A DNA stretch of 64,000 nt from Kangiella sp. TOML190 (GTDB taxonomy: Bacteria > Pseudomonadota > Gammaproteobacteria > Enterobacterales > Kangiellaceae), in the NCBI RefSeq assembly GCF_023706045.1, contig NZ_BQYL01000001.1, positions 1,550,001 through 1,614,000 on the forward strand. Direction: 5' to 3'. A model generated the notes under the pieces. That model ran no database searches. It saw only the letters and a program-made list of their open reading frames with translations, and was not told the origin of the DNA. Of this stretch, positions 28,107 to 38,099 are shown in pieces. The position numbers and the translations under genes were made by a program. Each line of letters begins with the position of its first letter. The stretch's first letter is position 1.

Positions 28107-29324
28107 CTACTCCATGTTTTCTTCTTTATCCGCGTACTTTTTGCCGTATATTTTGGTTAAAGGATTGGCGCTGATACCGTGCAAAACAATGCTTAAGGCA
28201 ACCGTGGTTACCACCACTCCGATAATATCTTCTACGTGGGTAAACTCGCGATCTTTGAGCACCAAGAGTAAGAATAAGATGGACGCCAAGCCGCGCGGAC
28301 CAAACCAGCCGAAAAATAAAGCGGTAGGGAGTTTGAAGCCCTTACCTAACACAGCTAGGTAAACTGGCAACATTCGAATCACGGTCAAAGACAGCACCGC
28401 ATACACTAACCATTTCCAGTTGAAATTATGTAACGCTTCGGGCACTGAGTAATATCCAAAAATAAAGAAAATGCCCATGGTCAGCAGGGTGCCTTCGGTT
28501 TCGGAAAACTCTCTTAGGAAGCGGAAATTGCTATCTAAACTGTTGCCAAATACATAACCGGCGACAAATGCGGCGATAAAACCATTACCGCCGAGCAGCT
28601 CACTTAAGGCAAAGGCGGCTAGTGCGGTTGCTAGCGAGATAATGCCAGTAAAGCCTTCTTCTATCCATTGCTTTTTTTGCGCCAAGTTGATCGATTTTGC
28701 CGATAAACGCCCAATAATGATCGCCACCAGCGGTGCTATGCTCAGTTGTTTGATAATGAACTCAATCCAATTCACTTCATGCTCGCTGCCGCCAATCGCT
28801 GCCATGGATGCAAATAGCAGTACGAATGGCAGGGCAATACCATCGTTTAAGCCACTTTCCACGCTTAAGGTTTGCTTGATCTTTTGTGGAAGTAAATTGC
28901 TGGTGACGATAGCATGGCCTAAAGCCGCATCCGTTGGCGTTAACACCGCAACAAAAACCGCAACCTCTAAAATGGGTAATTCAGGGAAGAGTTGAGCGCC
29001 CAACAGGACCCCCAAAATAATACTCAAAGGCATGCCGATTAATAACAGTCTAAAGGGTAAACTTACGTATTTCTTAAGTTGTTTCTCAGGAATATTAGCG
29101 GCATCACTGAACAGCACTAAAATTAAGGTAATTTCTGCAAAGACATGGATAAATTCTTCATCAATCTCAGCGTAACCTTGGCTCGGAGCAAGGAACATCA
29201 GCAAGCCCATGGCGGCGAAAAACATGGGGCCGCTTATTAAGCTTTTTTCAAACTTTGCTGAAAATAAGGAGTAAAAAATAAATAAGAAGGCGATTATTAA
29301 GAGCGCTGTGAGATCCATAAACAT
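28107..29324 (-). CDS. CPA1-family cation:proton antiporter (NhaP type)
   Basis: This 405-aa inner-membrane protein has about 12 hydrophobic helices. Family motifs are VLTPTDAALGHAIVTS in the fifth or sixth helix and the ion-site ESGLNDGIALPFVLLF. It lacks the long C-terminal TrkA-C domain seen in some NhaP2/KefC relatives. Exchange of Na+ or K+ for H+ is the family role; the ion cannot be read from sequence. It starts at ATG 29324 with GGAGT upstream and is divergent from gshA across 239 bp. Confidence 0.88.
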   Translation of the reverse strand: MFMDLTALLIIAFLFIFYSLFSAKFEKSLISGPMFFAAMGLLMFLAPSQGYAEIDEEFIHVFAEITLILVLFSDAANIPEKQLKKYVSLPFRLLLIGMPLSIILGVLLGAQLFPELPILEVAVFVAVLTPTDAALGHAIVTSNLLPQKIKQTLSVESGLNDGIALPFVLLFASMAAIGGSEHEVNWIEFIIKQLSIAPLVAIIIGRLSAKSINLAQKKQWIEEGFTGIISLATALAAFALSELLGGNGFIAAFVAGYVFGNSLDSNFRFLREFSETEGTLLTMGIFFIFGYYSVPEALHNFNWKWLVYAVLSLTVIRMLPVYLAVLGKGFKLPTALFFGWFGPRGLASILFLLLVLKDREFTHVEDIIGVVVTTVALSIVLHGISANPLTKIYGKKYADKEENME

Positions 29325-29563
29325 TACTCCTTAGCTAAGACAATTAGATTCTTACAGCTTTATATTTCTACCAAATGCCATTAATGTCAACCTCTGCTCT
29401 CTTGATTGCATTGATTATAGCCCTGTTTTAAGCAGACTCTTGCTAGCCAAATAGCATGTTTATTGGTGTATTCTTGCGGTGAATGCTAGCCGCTACTTAA
29501 AAACTCACTCGAAAACTGGCATACTTAAAGCACTCTATGGAATTTAAGTAAAATCAAATAGAT

Positions 29564-31132
29564 ATGCTAACTCCAAAGCTGGATAAAAAGGCCTTTGAAT
29601 TTGTGAGAGATGAGCAGTCCGATGCTTTGACTCGGTTAAATCGAGGGATTGAAAAGGAAAGTTTACGGGTCACTACTAAAGGTTACTTGTCTACTAGAGC
29701 GCACCCTGAGTCTTGGGGCGCGGCTTTAACCAACAATTACCTTACTACCGACTATTCCGAGGCTTTGCCTGAGCTTATCACGCCAGTTTCGACTGATCCT
29801 CAAGCGCCGCGTCGCTGGCTTAAGGATATTCATCAGTTTATGTATCAAGATATGGCGGATGAAGTGCTTTGGGCGGGGTCCATGCCTTGTATCATGACGC
29901 GCGAGGAAGATGTGCCTTTGGCGGATTACGGCAATTCCAACGTTGGTCAGATGAAGCATATTTATCGTAGGGGGTTAGGTTATCGTTATGGCCGTTATAT
30001 GCAAACCATTGCCGGTGTGCATTATAACTTTTCTTTACCAGAAGATTTCTGGCCTGCTTATCAAAGGTTTAAACAAAACAGCGATCCTTTACCCGATTTT
30101 ATTTCTAAACAATATCTCGGTCTTATTCGAAATTATTTACGTTACTGCTGGCTGCTTCCTTATCTGTTTGGCGCTTCGCCGGCAATTTGTAAATCCTTTA
30201 TGAAAGGGCGAGCCGGTTCACTGCTAGAAGAATTTTCCGAGTGCACTTTAATGGGCCGCTATGCCACTTCTTTGCGCATGAGTGATTTGGGTTATCAAAA
30301 TAATGCGCAATCTAAATTTTCCATTAGCCATAACGACATCAACGATTATATTGAGGCATTAGAAAAAGCGATCCGCACCAAAGATGATTTTTATGCCGAG
30401 TTGGGAGTTAAAGTCGATGGTGAGTACCGTCAGCTTAATGCTAATTTGTTGCAAATTGAAAATGAATATTATGCCAAAATTCGCCCCAAGCGGGTTATAT
30501 ACAGTGGCGAGCGTCCGACCCAAGCGCTAAAAAGAGGCGGAGTACAATATGTGGAAGTACGCTCGCTCGATCTAAATCCTTTTGATTCGGTTGGCTTTAG
30601 CCAATTGCAAATTGATTTTATGGACATTTTTTTACTGTTTTGTTTACTACAAGAAAGTAAAGATTTATCGGATAGGGAAAATGCTGAGAATGATGAAAAT
30701 TTCCGTCGGGTGGTGAATTTTGGACGTAAACCGGATCTGCATTTATTAATGCATAACCGTTCCGTTTCCTTAAAAGCAACGAGCCTTGATATTTTTGAGC
30801 AAATGAAACCGATTGCCGAGTTGCTAGATGCAAAGTCGCGTAATAACCATTATAGCGTGGCACTTAAAGCAGTAACTGAGATGGCACAAGATCCGAATAA
30901 AACCTTATCAGGACAATTTATGCAGCAATTATCCGCTTCGGGTAAGGGTTATTATGGTTTCGTTTATGGATTATCGGACGGTTATAAGCAGGAATTTAGT
31001 AAGGAAAGCTTGCCTGATGAGAGGCGTCATTTTTTTATGGAAGAAGCGCAAGCATCTATTCAAAAACAAAAAGAAATTGAAACTGCTGAACACGTGAGCT
31101 TTGATCAGTATTTAGAAAGTTATTTTAAATAA
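29564..31132 (+). CDS. gshA: Glutamate-cysteine ligase
   Basis: It makes gamma-glutamylcysteine, the first step of glutathione synthesis. At 522 aa it matches the E. coli class (518 aa). Recognisable parts are GIEKESLRVTTKGYLSTRAH at the N-terminus (E. coli GLEREGLRV...), TTDYSEALPELITP, VGQMKHIYRRGLGYRYG, AGVHYNFSLPEDFW and YVEVRSLDLNPFDSVG. The start ATG is preceded by a weak ribosome binding site. putP follows 24 bp later, so co-transcription is possible. Confidence 0.96.
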   Translation: MLTPKLDKKAFEFVRDEQSDALTRLNRGIEKESLRVTTKGYLSTRAHPESWGAALTNNYLTTDYSEALPELITPVSTDPQAPRRWLKDIHQFMYQDMADEVLWAGSMPCIMTREEDVPLADYGNSNVGQMKHIYRRGLGYRYGRYMQTIAGVHYNFSLPEDFWPAYQRFKQNSDPLPDFISKQYLGLIRNYLRYCWLLPYLFGASPAICKSFMKGRAGSLLEEFSECTLMGRYATSLRMSDLGYQNNAQSKFSISHNDINDYIEALEKAIRTKDDFYAELGVKVDGEYRQLNANLLQIENEYYAKIRPKRVIYSGERPTQALKRGGVQYVEVRSLDLNPFDSVGFSQLQIDFMDIFLLFCLLQESKDLSDRENAENDENFRRVVNFGRKPDLHLLMHNRSVSLKATSLDIFEQMKPIAELLDAKSRNNHYSVALKAVTEMAQDPNKTLSGQFMQQLSASGKGYYGFVYGLSDGYKQEFSKESLPDERRHFFMEEAQASIQKQKEIETAEHVSFDQYLESYFK

Positions 31133-31156
31133 AACCTGAAATCTAATGGGGAATCC

Positions 31157-32659
31157 ATGCCAACCGCGACGTTAATTACTTTTGCCGCCTATCTGCTTTT
31201 TATGATGCTGATAGGTGTTTGGGCTTACCGTAGAACCAATAACCTTTCTGACTATATCTTGGGCGGCCGGTCGCTAGGCAGTGGAGTAACTGCGTTAAGC
31301 GCAGCGGCTTCGGATATGAGCGGCTGGATCCTTATGGGGCTTCCTGGTGCTTTATATGCTGGAGGGATTAAGGAGGGCTGGATCGCGGTAGGTCTGGTGA
31401 TTGGCGCTTATCTAAACTGGAAATTAGTTGCTGGTCGTTTACGCTCTTATACCGAAATTGCCGATAACTCTTTGACGTTGCCCGACTATTTTGAGAATCG
31501 TTTTCACGATCGCTCAAAGGTTTTGCGAGTCAGTTCGGCGTTGGTTATTTTAGTGTTTTACACTTTCTATACTGCATCTGGAATGGTTGCTGGAGCTACC
31601 CTTTTTGAAAACAGTTTTCAGATGGATTACCAACAAGCACTTATCATTGGTGCTGCGGTGATAGTGGCTTACACCTTTCTTGGCGGCTTTTTAGCGGTAT
31701 CTTGGACGGACTTTTTCCAAGGCATTTTAATGGCGACTGCTTTGGTAGTAGCGCCGATAACCATGATTATCGAATACAATGGATTAGCTCCCTTATTTAA
31801 TCAAGTTGAAGCGGTCAAACCTAATGCTATGGACTGGACCGCAGGTTTAACCTTGATTGGTTTTTTATCACTACAAGCTTGGGGGTTGGGTTATTTTGGC
31901 CAGCCACACATTTTAGCGCGCTTTATGGCGGCGGAAAGCGTTGCCACCATTCCTGCGGCGCGGCGCATTGCTATGAGCTGGATGATCATCAGCTTATTGG
32001 GTTCGATGTTTATTGGTTTAGCCGGAATCGCTTACTTTTCTGATGATCCTAATAGCCTTGCATTGCTTGCAGAAAATCCTGAGCGGATTTTTATTTTAAT
32101 CAATAAGGCTTTATTTAACCCTTGGCTAGCAGGCTTTTTGCTAGCGGCGATTTTGGCCGCAGTGATGAGTACCATTGACTCGCAATTGTTAGTTTCTTCA
32201 AGCTCGCTGACCGAAGATTTTTATAAAAGCTTGTTTAGGCCCAAGGCCAGTGAAACTGAGTTAGTTTGGATAAGTCGATTTGGCGTGGTGTTAATTGCAC
32301 TGATTGCGGTGTTAATAGCGCTTGATCCAAAAAGTCGAGTACTGGAATTGGTTAGTTATGCTTGGGCCGGTTTTGGCGCAGCGTTTGGCCCAGTCGTGAT
32401 TTTCTCGTTGCTGTGGCAGAAGATGACTCGCTGGGGAGCGCTCGCGGGCATGCTGGTTGGCGCTATAACGGTTTTGATTTGGAAACAGTTGTCGGCCAAA
32501 GAGCAGGGTTTAGCAATTTTTGACTTGTATGAAATCTTGCCTGGCTTTGTGTTTGCCAGTATCGCTATTGTGTTAGTCAGTAAATTAACTCGGGTGGAAG
32601 AACAAACCTTAAATCAATTTGATTGGTTCCGTTCGCAATTCAAAAAGATGGTGAGCTAA
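31157..32659 (+). CDS. putP: Sodium/proline symporter
   Basis: It imports proline with Na+. The 500-aa protein has about 13 hydrophobic helices and the PutP signature SDYILGGRSLGSGVTALSA (E. coli PutP shares this almost exactly). Other family stretches are AASDMSGWILMGLPGALY, GGFLAVSWTDFFQG and AAVMSTIDSQLLVSSSSLTEDFY. Length equals the E. coli protein (502 aa). GGGGA precedes the ATG. The stop codon overlaps the start of the next gene by one base (TAATG), indicating translational coupling. Confidence 0.95.
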   Translation: MPTATLITFAAYLLFMMLIGVWAYRRTNNLSDYILGGRSLGSGVTALSAAASDMSGWILMGLPGALYAGGIKEGWIAVGLVIGAYLNWKLVAGRLRSYTEIADNSLTLPDYFENRFHDRSKVLRVSSALVILVFYTFYTASGMVAGATLFENSFQMDYQQALIIGAAVIVAYTFLGGFLAVSWTDFFQGILMATALVVAPITMIIEYNGLAPLFNQVEAVKPNAMDWTAGLTLIGFLSLQAWGLGYFGQPHILARFMAAESVATIPAARRIAMSWMIISLLGSMFIGLAGIAYFSDDPNSLALLAENPERIFILINKALFNPWLAGFLLAAILAAVMSTIDSQLLVSSSSLTEDFYKSLFRPKASETELVWISRFGVVLIALIAVLIALDPKSRVLELVSYAWAGFGAAFGPVVIFSLLWQKMTRWGALAGMLVGAITVLIWKQLSAKEQGLAIFDLYEILPGFVFASIAIVLVSKLTRVEEQTLNQFDWFRSQFKKMVS

Positions 32660-33132
32660 TGGCAGTGACAGTCCGCCCAGCGATAAAAACCGATGCACAA
32701 GTTATTGTGGATTTGATTTATGATCTAGCGGTTTATGAGAAGTTGGAAGAGTATGCGGTTGCCACGCGCCAAAATATAGAAGAAACCTTGTTTAATGAAT
32801 CACCCAAAGCGTTTGCTCTATTAGCGCAAGTCAACGACCGTATTGCCGGAATGGCTCTGTATTTTTTCAACTATTCGACTTTTCAAGGAAAGCATGGGAT
32901 TTACCTTGAAGATTTATTTGTAAAACCAGAATTTCGTAGTCAGAAAATTGGTCTGGCGCTGTTTAAAGCTTTAGGCCAAGCAGCAAAAGAAAATGATTGC
33001 GGTCGAATTGACTGGTCGGTTTTAGATTGGAATCAATTAGCCATTGATTTTTATCATAAACTAGGGGCTAAACCCCAGTCAGGTTGGACTGGCTATCGGC
33101 TTGATGGCGAAGCTTTAGCGGCCTTAAAGTAG
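32659..33132 (+). CDS. GNAT N-acetyltransferase (diamine/SSAT-like)
   Basis: The start is ATG 32659, which overlaps the putP stop and gives MAVTVRPAIKTDAQ, the usual GNAT opening; an upstream in-frame GTG would run inside putP. The 157-aa protein has the SSAT-like features IYLEDLFVKPEFRSQKIGLALFKAL (acetyl-CoA loop) and WSVLDWNQLAIDFYHKLGA. Relatives acetylate polyamines or other small amines. Coupling to putP could mean an osmolyte or amine-related role, but this is inference. Confidence 0.85.
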   Translation: MAVTVRPAIKTDAQVIVDLIYDLAVYEKLEEYAVATRQNIEETLFNESPKAFALLAQVNDRIAGMALYFFNYSTFQGKHGIYLEDLFVKPEFRSQKIGLALFKALGQAAKENDCGRIDWSVLDWNQLAIDFYHKLGAKPQSGWTGYRLDGEALAALK

Positions 33133-33250
33133 CTTTAAAGTTGCTTTGCGCCAATTGTAAGAGATTGTTATATTTGCGAAGTAACGCTTTGTTATGTAAA
33201 GGGTTTAGCTATATAGTATTTCGGTTAATTTAGAACAAGAGGATTTTAAA

Positions 33251-33685
33251 ATGGGTTTATTTGATTTTGCTTATAACATGGGTAAAAAACTTTTTGGTCA
33301 TGATGATGATGCACAAAAAGAAATTCAGAAACACATTGAAGAAGATAACCCTGGGGTAGAAGAGCTCAACGTTGAAATGGGTGACGAAGGTAAAGTTGTT
33401 TTAACTGGTAAAGCCAGCTCTGCCGATGCAGTGGAAAAAGCGGTTTTAATGGCGGGCAATGTTGAAGGCGTTACTCAGGTGGATACGTCTGGCGTAGAAG
33501 CTCCAGAACAAGAAAAAGAAGTGGAGTTTTACGAAATCCAGAAGGGAGATACTTTGTGGGCTATTTCGCAAAAGTTTTTAGGTAATGGCGCGCGCTATAA
33601 AGAAATTTTTGAAGCCAACAAAGAAGTTATTAAAGATCCTGATTTAATTTATCCTGGTCAAAAAATTAGGATCCCGCTGGATTAA
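33251..33685 (+). CDS. kbp: BON-LysM protein, potassium-binding protein Kbp type (YgaU)
   Basis: This 144-aa protein has the exact layout of E. coli Kbp/YgaU (149 aa). It starts MGLFDFAYNMGKKLFG (E. coli MGLFNFVKDAGEKLW). A BON domain (about 25-85) contains EMGDEGKVVLTGKASSADAVEKAV, and a C-terminal LysM domain contains YEIQKGDTLWAISQKFLGNG and KDPDLIYPGQKIRIP. There is no signal peptide, fitting a cytoplasmic K+ sensor as shown for Kbp. GAGGA precedes the start and a strong terminator follows at 33708. Confidence 0.93.
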   Translation: MGLFDFAYNMGKKLFGHDDDAQKEIQKHIEEDNPGVEELNVEMGDEGKVVLTGKASSADAVEKAVLMAGNVEGVTQVDTSGVEAPEQEKEVEFYEIQKGDTLWAISQKFLGNGARYKEIFEANKEVIKDPDLIYPGQKIRIPLD

Positions 33686-33707
33686 TTAAACATTAAAAAC
33701 AGTTGAT

Positions 33708-33732
33708 AAAGGCTCCTTATGGAGCCTTTTTT
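33708..33732 (+). terminator. Rho-independent terminator of kbp
   Basis: AAAGGCTCC (33708-33716) pairs perfectly with GGAGCCTTT (33721-33729) around TTAT, followed by more T residues. Confidence 0.9.
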
Positions 33733-33807
33733 GATCGCATTGGTTTTTCTAGGGTAAAAATATTGTTACACTCGGCTAACTTTCAATAGGTTTATTCGAG
33801 GCAGTTT

Positions 33808-34989
33808 ATGTCTAGTATCGGAACACCATTATCAGCAAGTGCAAAAAAAGTGATGATGCTTGGCTCTGGCGAGTTAGGTAAAGAAGTGGTAATTGAATTA
33901 CAACGCTTTGGGGTCGAGGTTATCGCGGTTGATCGCTATGATAATGCGCCAGCAATGCAAGTTGCGCACCGCAGTTACGCCATTAATATGCTTGATGAAA
34001 ACCAATTAAAAGATCTTATCTATCAAGAAAAACCCGATTTAATTGTTCCTGAAATTGAAGCCATTGCTACCGAAAAATTAGTCGAGTTAGAAAGTGAGGG
34101 TTTTACGGTTGTGCCTACGGCTAGGGCGGCGCGTTTGACCATGGATCGAGAAGGCATTCGGCGTCTTGCGGCTGAAGATTTGGGCTTAAAGACCTCGCCT
34201 TATCAGTTTGCTGATACTTATGAAGAATATCAGGCAGCGCTTGACAAGATTGGTTTTCCTTGTGTCATAAAACCGGTCATGAGTAGCTCTGGTAAAGGCC
34301 AATCGACCGTAAAAACTGAAGCGGATATTGAGCAAGCTTGGAGTTACTCGCAAGAAGGCGGTCGTACTGGCGAAGGCAGGATCATTGTCGAAGGTTTTGT
34401 GGATTTCGATTATGAGATCACCTTATTAACCGTTCGTTCCGTTAGCGGAACTCATTATTGTGCGCCCATTGGTCATATTCAAAAAGATGGGGATTATCGC
34501 GAATCTTGGCAACCTCAAACCATGTCCGATGAGGCTTTACGTCAATCACAAGCGATGGCCAAAGCGATCACGGACGACTTGGGTGGTTACGGTTTGTTCG
34601 GCGTTGAGATTTTTATTAAAGGTGATCAAGCGATCTTTAGTGAAGTGTCACCGCGTCCTCACGATACCGGTTTAGTAACTTTGCTCTCGCAAGATTTGTC
34701 CGAGTTTGCGTTGCATGCCCGTGCTATTTTGGACTTGCCCATTCCTACGATTAATCAAGTTGGGCCTTGCGCTTCGGCGGTCATTTTGGTGGAAGGCGAG
34801 TCACAACAAGTAAGCTTTGCTAATTTAGAACAAGCTTTGGTTGAGCCGAATACTCATATTCGATTATTTGGTAAGCCCGAGGTTAGTGGTAAAAGGCGTA
34901 TGGGTGTTGCGCTTGCACATGCTGACTCAATCGATGAGGCGCGAGCAAAAGCGCGCAATGCTGCTAATTTAGTGGAAGTGAGCCTTTAG
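33808..34989 (+). CDS. purT: Formate-dependent phosphoribosylglycinamide formyltransferase (GAR transformylase 2)
   Basis: It formylates GAR using formate and ATP, the folate-independent route of purine step three. It has the ATP-grasp fold: N-terminal [57 protein letters not shown], and the metal-site segment [16 protein letters not shown]. Length (393 aa) equals the E. coli enzyme (392 aa). It is monocistronic between the kbp terminator and uspA. Confidence 0.97.
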   Translation: MSSIGTPLSASAKKVMMLGSGELGKEVVIELQRFGVEVIAVDRYDNAPAMQVAHRSYAINMLDENQLKDLIYQEKPDLIVPEIEAIATEKLVELESEGFTVVPTARAARLTMDREGIRRLAAEDLGLKTSPYQFADTYEEYQAALDKIGFPCVIKPVMSSSGKGQSTVKTEADIEQAWSYSQEGGRTGEGRIIVEGFVDFDYEITLLTVRSVSGTHYCAPIGHIQKDGDYRESWQPQTMSDEALRQSQAMAKAITDDLGGYGLFGVEIFIKGDQAIFSEVSPRPHDTGLVTLLSQDLSEFALHARAILDLPIPTINQVGPCASAVILVEGESQQVSFANLEQALVEPNTHIRLFGKPEVSGKRRMGVALAHADSIDEARAKARNAANLVEVSL

Positions 34990-35007
34990 CTAAAGCCGAG
35001 TCTTTGC

Positions 35008-35021
35008 TTGATCAAAATCAA
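35008..35021. promoter_or_regulatory. FNR/Anr-type binding site upstream of uspA
   Basis: TTGATCAAAATCAA matches the FNR/Anr consensus TTGAT-N4-ATCAA at all ten fixed positions. It lies 86 bp before the uspA start in the purT-uspA gap. I could not place a confident -10 at the class II distance. Confidence 0.65.
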
Positions 35022-35107
35022 TGTTTACGCCTAAGATATTTGCTACCTTTTGTTTAGATAGGGCTTAACATGGGTTTTTAGTTGAGCATTAAACTTGGAG
35101 ATCGCTA

Positions 35108-35557
35108 ATGTATGCAAAAATTTTAGTCGCCATTGATCTACGCAAAGAAAGCCGCAGAATCATCAAAAAAGCTGCAAGCTTACTCAAGCCTAATGGTAAG
35201 TTGGTGTTGCTTCACGTAATCGAGCCTAGTGAATTTGGGCTTTTTTCGGCTTTCCCTTTTGGTGTTTTAGCCGATGTTCAGGATGCTGAAAGTAAAGTTA
35301 TGGTTGCGGCCCAATCGAAAATGAACGCTTTACTTAAGGCTTTTAAACTGTCAGAAAAGTCGGCTTTAATCGAGGTGGGTAAAGCCAGTCGAGTGATTAA
35401 ATCTAAAGCTGAAGAACTTAAGTCGGATCTGATAGTGATCGGAACCCACGGGCAAAAAGGCTACGAGTTGCTGTTGGGCTCGACTGCCAATGGCGTAACT
35501 CAGGGAGCTCCGTGTGATGTGCTAACGTTGCAAATGCGGATCAACAAAAAGCGTTAG
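35108..35557 (+). CDS. Universal stress protein, UspA family
   Basis: This 149-aa single-domain protein has the Usp fold: YAKILVAIDLRKESRRIIKKA at the N-terminus, VLLHVIEP, and near the end SDLIVIGTHGQKGYELLLGS followed by APCDVLTLQ. The G-x2-G and GST elements resemble those of nucleotide-binding members, but the spacing between them is one residue shorter than the usual motif, so nucleotide binding is uncertain. TTGGAG precedes the start. An exact FNR/Anr site upstream suggests induction when oxygen is low, as known for Pseudomonas Usp genes. Confidence 0.88.
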   Translation: MYAKILVAIDLRKESRRIIKKAASLLKPNGKLVLLHVIEPSEFGLFSAFPFGVLADVQDAESKVMVAAQSKMNALLKAFKLSEKSALIEVGKASRVIKSKAEELKSDLIVIGTHGQKGYELLLGSTANGVTQGAPCDVLTLQMRINKKR

Positions 35558-35582
35558 CACAATCATTTCGCGATATGTCTAG

Positions 35583-38087
35583 TTACGTTTTACCCTTTAA
35601 CGGTTTAATGGTTACTAGCATCAAAGGCAGCAAGGTTAAGTTTAAGAAGAGTGCAACTGCCATCGCTAATCCCGTTAGTAAACCGAAATAGATCGATGGG
35701 ATAAAATCGGATAATGCTAAAATGGCAAAGCCAGCAATTACCGTTACGCCAGTATAGTATATGGCTTTACCAATGCTTGCATGACAGCGTTTCATGGTTG
35801 CCAAGTAGTCCTTATCTTTAACAAACTCAGCGCGGAAACGATGGACATAATGGATCGAGTTATCCACTGCAATGCCTATCACAATAGCAGCAATGGTAAT
35901 GGTCATCATATCCATCGGGATCCCTGCTAAACCCATTATTCCTAACACCATAGCAGCGGAAAGGGCGTTTGGAATGGTCGCAATAATGGCAATAACCAAA
36001 GAGCGGAATAACACTAAAAACATTAACAAAATGGCGACGTAAACAGCACCAATAGTAAGAATTTGCGAGTCGAATAGACTTTCCAGCATATTGTTATAAA
36101 GCACTAACATACCTGTGAAATGTACGTTTTCTGGATTAATTTTGGCTTCACTCACGATATAGTTTCGAATATTGTCTATAAGCTCAGCTCGCTTGAGATT
36201 TTTATTGGTTTCTTCGACTCGGATGTTAATCCTAGCTTGGTTACCGTCGTCTGATAAGAAGGGCGCAAGTAGAGTATTGCGGACGTTATCAGGCGCTTTT
36301 TGATGCACCAAGCTTAAAGTTACTTGATCGGGCAAGTTACCCTCATTCATATTTTTCAGGGCTTTGCCCAAGGTTGCAGGCGATTGGACTTTGCCAGTAA
36401 CTTCTAAGCCATCAATATAGTCGTGAATCTTTTCAAGTTGCTCTAAGCGACGACTGGTGAACCAATAGCCTGGGTCGTAAGTAGTATTAAATTCATCGGC
36501 AAACTCATCTTCAAATTCGTCTTCAAAATCATCATCGCTAGTTTGCAGTTCGCCATCAATAATAATATCTAAAGGGGTTGTTCCGCCCAGTTGCTGATCA
36601 ATAACTTTCATCCCTTGATGAATTTCGGTATCGGGTTTGAAGTAATCAATAAAGCTGTTTTCAACTTTAAGTTTTGAGATCCCATAGGCACTTAATAGGA
36701 TCAAACCTAAACTCATCAGGAAGATCAAAGGTTTAAACCTAATGCTAAAATTATAGATCCAATGGGTGATCTTATAGGTGATGCTAGTGCCGCTTTGGTG
36801 CTTGTCCATCGGCATTAGCTGAATAAAGCTGGGGAATATGATAAAAGTCAGCACAAACCCAAGCAGGATCCCCATGGTCATGATCCAACCAAAATCAATC
36901 ACTGGTCGAATGCCACTGATAAGCAAAGAAATAAAAGCAACGATAGTGGTTAAAGCCGTATAAAAACAGGGCCAAAACATTCGTTTGATGGTAATGCTAA
37001 CGCGCTGCTTTTGTTCGAGCTCAGGATGTTTTGAAATATAATCGCGATAAAAAACCACCAAATGAACCGATAAAGCTAATACCACAATTAATAAAATTGA
37101 GGGGAAATTCGACGAGATAACGGTAATCCGCCAATCCAAAAAACTAAGCAAACCTGCCAGTATGGTAACAGTGGTTAGGCAAGCGAATAAGGGTAGAACC
37201 ACCCAGCGAATTTTGCCAAAAAAGGTGAATAGGGCGAGCATAATAAAGAGCAAGATCCCTATCCCAAATACGGTAATGTCATGCTGAATGAAGTCCAGCA
37301 TATCATTGGTAATCATGGAAATGCCGCCAAGATGCAAACGAGCTACATCGCGGTAATCCTGCATAATAGTTCTGACCGAGTCGATAATAGCACGAGTTCG
37401 AGTGGCAGTGATCTTGCTGTAGGCATCAAAGTCTTTTTCTAAGGACGCTAGTTGGGCAGCTTCTACATTGCTTAGCGGCTGTTTCGTTTGGGTTTGTCTT
37501 AAGCTATCTCTGGCGTCAAGTAACGAAAAATAACGTTCATCACGTTTGAAATTGATTTGAATAGCACTGGTTTCTCCATCTTCTCCCACCAATAGATTTT
37601 TATAAATGGGGCTGCTAGTGAATTCTTTGAGTGCTTTTTGCTTATCCACACCCTCATCCATTAAGGTTGGAATATTCGATAACGCTTCTGGATCAAACTC
37701 TAAACCGTCAATAAGCGGAACATTTAAAATGCTATTGACACTGGCAACCGTTTCAATCGCTTTTAGCCGCTCGGTAAGCTCTGTTAATTTCGTTAAAGCT
37801 AGCTCATCCATTAAACCTTGCTTGGGTTGCCAGGTAATGATCAGAAAATCATCGGAACTGTAGTTTTTGTTAACTTCGCGATAATAGGCAAGGGAGGTAT
37901 CGTTTTCTAGCACCAACGACTCACCGGAAGCATCTAGCCGAAATTTTGGTAGCTGAGTTGCTGCAATAAGCGTCAGCAAAACCACTGCGATGATCGATAG
38001 CAGTGGATGATTGATAATAGTGGCTTGGTAAAACCTAAAAAATAGGCTTTCTTTGTTGTTAGCTGGGTCGTGAGTTGTCGAGGTCAT
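35583..38087 (-). CDS. MMPL/RND-family membrane exporter with sterol-sensing-like domains
   Basis: This 834-aa protein is a duplicated RND-type permease: a helix near residues 35-50, a periplasmic loop, five clustered helices (about 260-430), a second loop with an acidic patch (DDDFEDEFEDEFADEF) and a second helix cluster (about 680-830). The second half carries GIAVDNSIHYVHRFR, a typical MMPL motif with the proton-relay aspartate. Relatives move lipids, hopanoids or hydrophobic compounds; the substrate is unknown. It is third in a leftward operon after ypjD and corB, 12 bp from corB. Confidence 0.86.
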   Translation of the reverse strand: MTSTTHDPANNKESLFFRFYQATIINHPLLSIIAVVLLTLIAATQLPKFRLDASGESLVLENDTSLAYYREVNKNYSSDDFLIITWQPKQGLMDELALTKLTELTERLKAIETVASVNSILNVPLIDGLEFDPEALSNIPTLMDEGVDKQKALKEFTSSPIYKNLLVGEDGETSAIQINFKRDERYFSLLDARDSLRQTQTKQPLSNVEAAQLASLEKDFDAYSKITATRTRAIIDSVRTIMQDYRDVARLHLGGISMITNDMLDFIQHDITVFGIGILLFIMLALFTFFGKIRWVVLPLFACLTTVTILAGLLSFLDWRITVISSNFPSILLIVVLALSVHLVVFYRDYISKHPELEQKQRVSITIKRMFWPCFYTALTTIVAFISLLISGIRPVIDFGWIMTMGILLGFVLTFIIFPSFIQLMPMDKHQSGTSITYKITHWIYNFSIRFKPLIFLMSLGLILLSAYGISKLKVENSFIDYFKPDTEIHQGMKVIDQQLGGTTPLDIIIDGELQTSDDDFEDEFEDEFADEFNTTYDPGYWFTSRRLEQLEKIHDYIDGLEVTGKVQSPATLGKALKNMNEGNLPDQVTLSLVHQKAPDNVRNTLLAPFLSDDGNQARINIRVEETNKNLKRAELIDNIRNYIVSEAKINPENVHFTGMLVLYNNMLESLFDSQILTIGAVYVAILLMFLVLFRSLVIAIIATIPNALSAAMVLGIMGLAGIPMDMMTITIAAIVIGIAVDNSIHYVHRFRAEFVKDKDYLATMKRCHASIGKAIYYTGVTVIAGFAILALSDFIPSIYFGLLTGLAMAVALFLNLTLLPLMLVTIKPLKGKT

Positions 38088-38099
38088 GAGTAATATGCT

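Noticed and set aside
32623-32658. Upstream GTG start for the GNAT gene
   Set aside because: It would add twelve residues encoded inside putP and unlike other GNAT N-termini. The coupled ATG at 32659 fits better.
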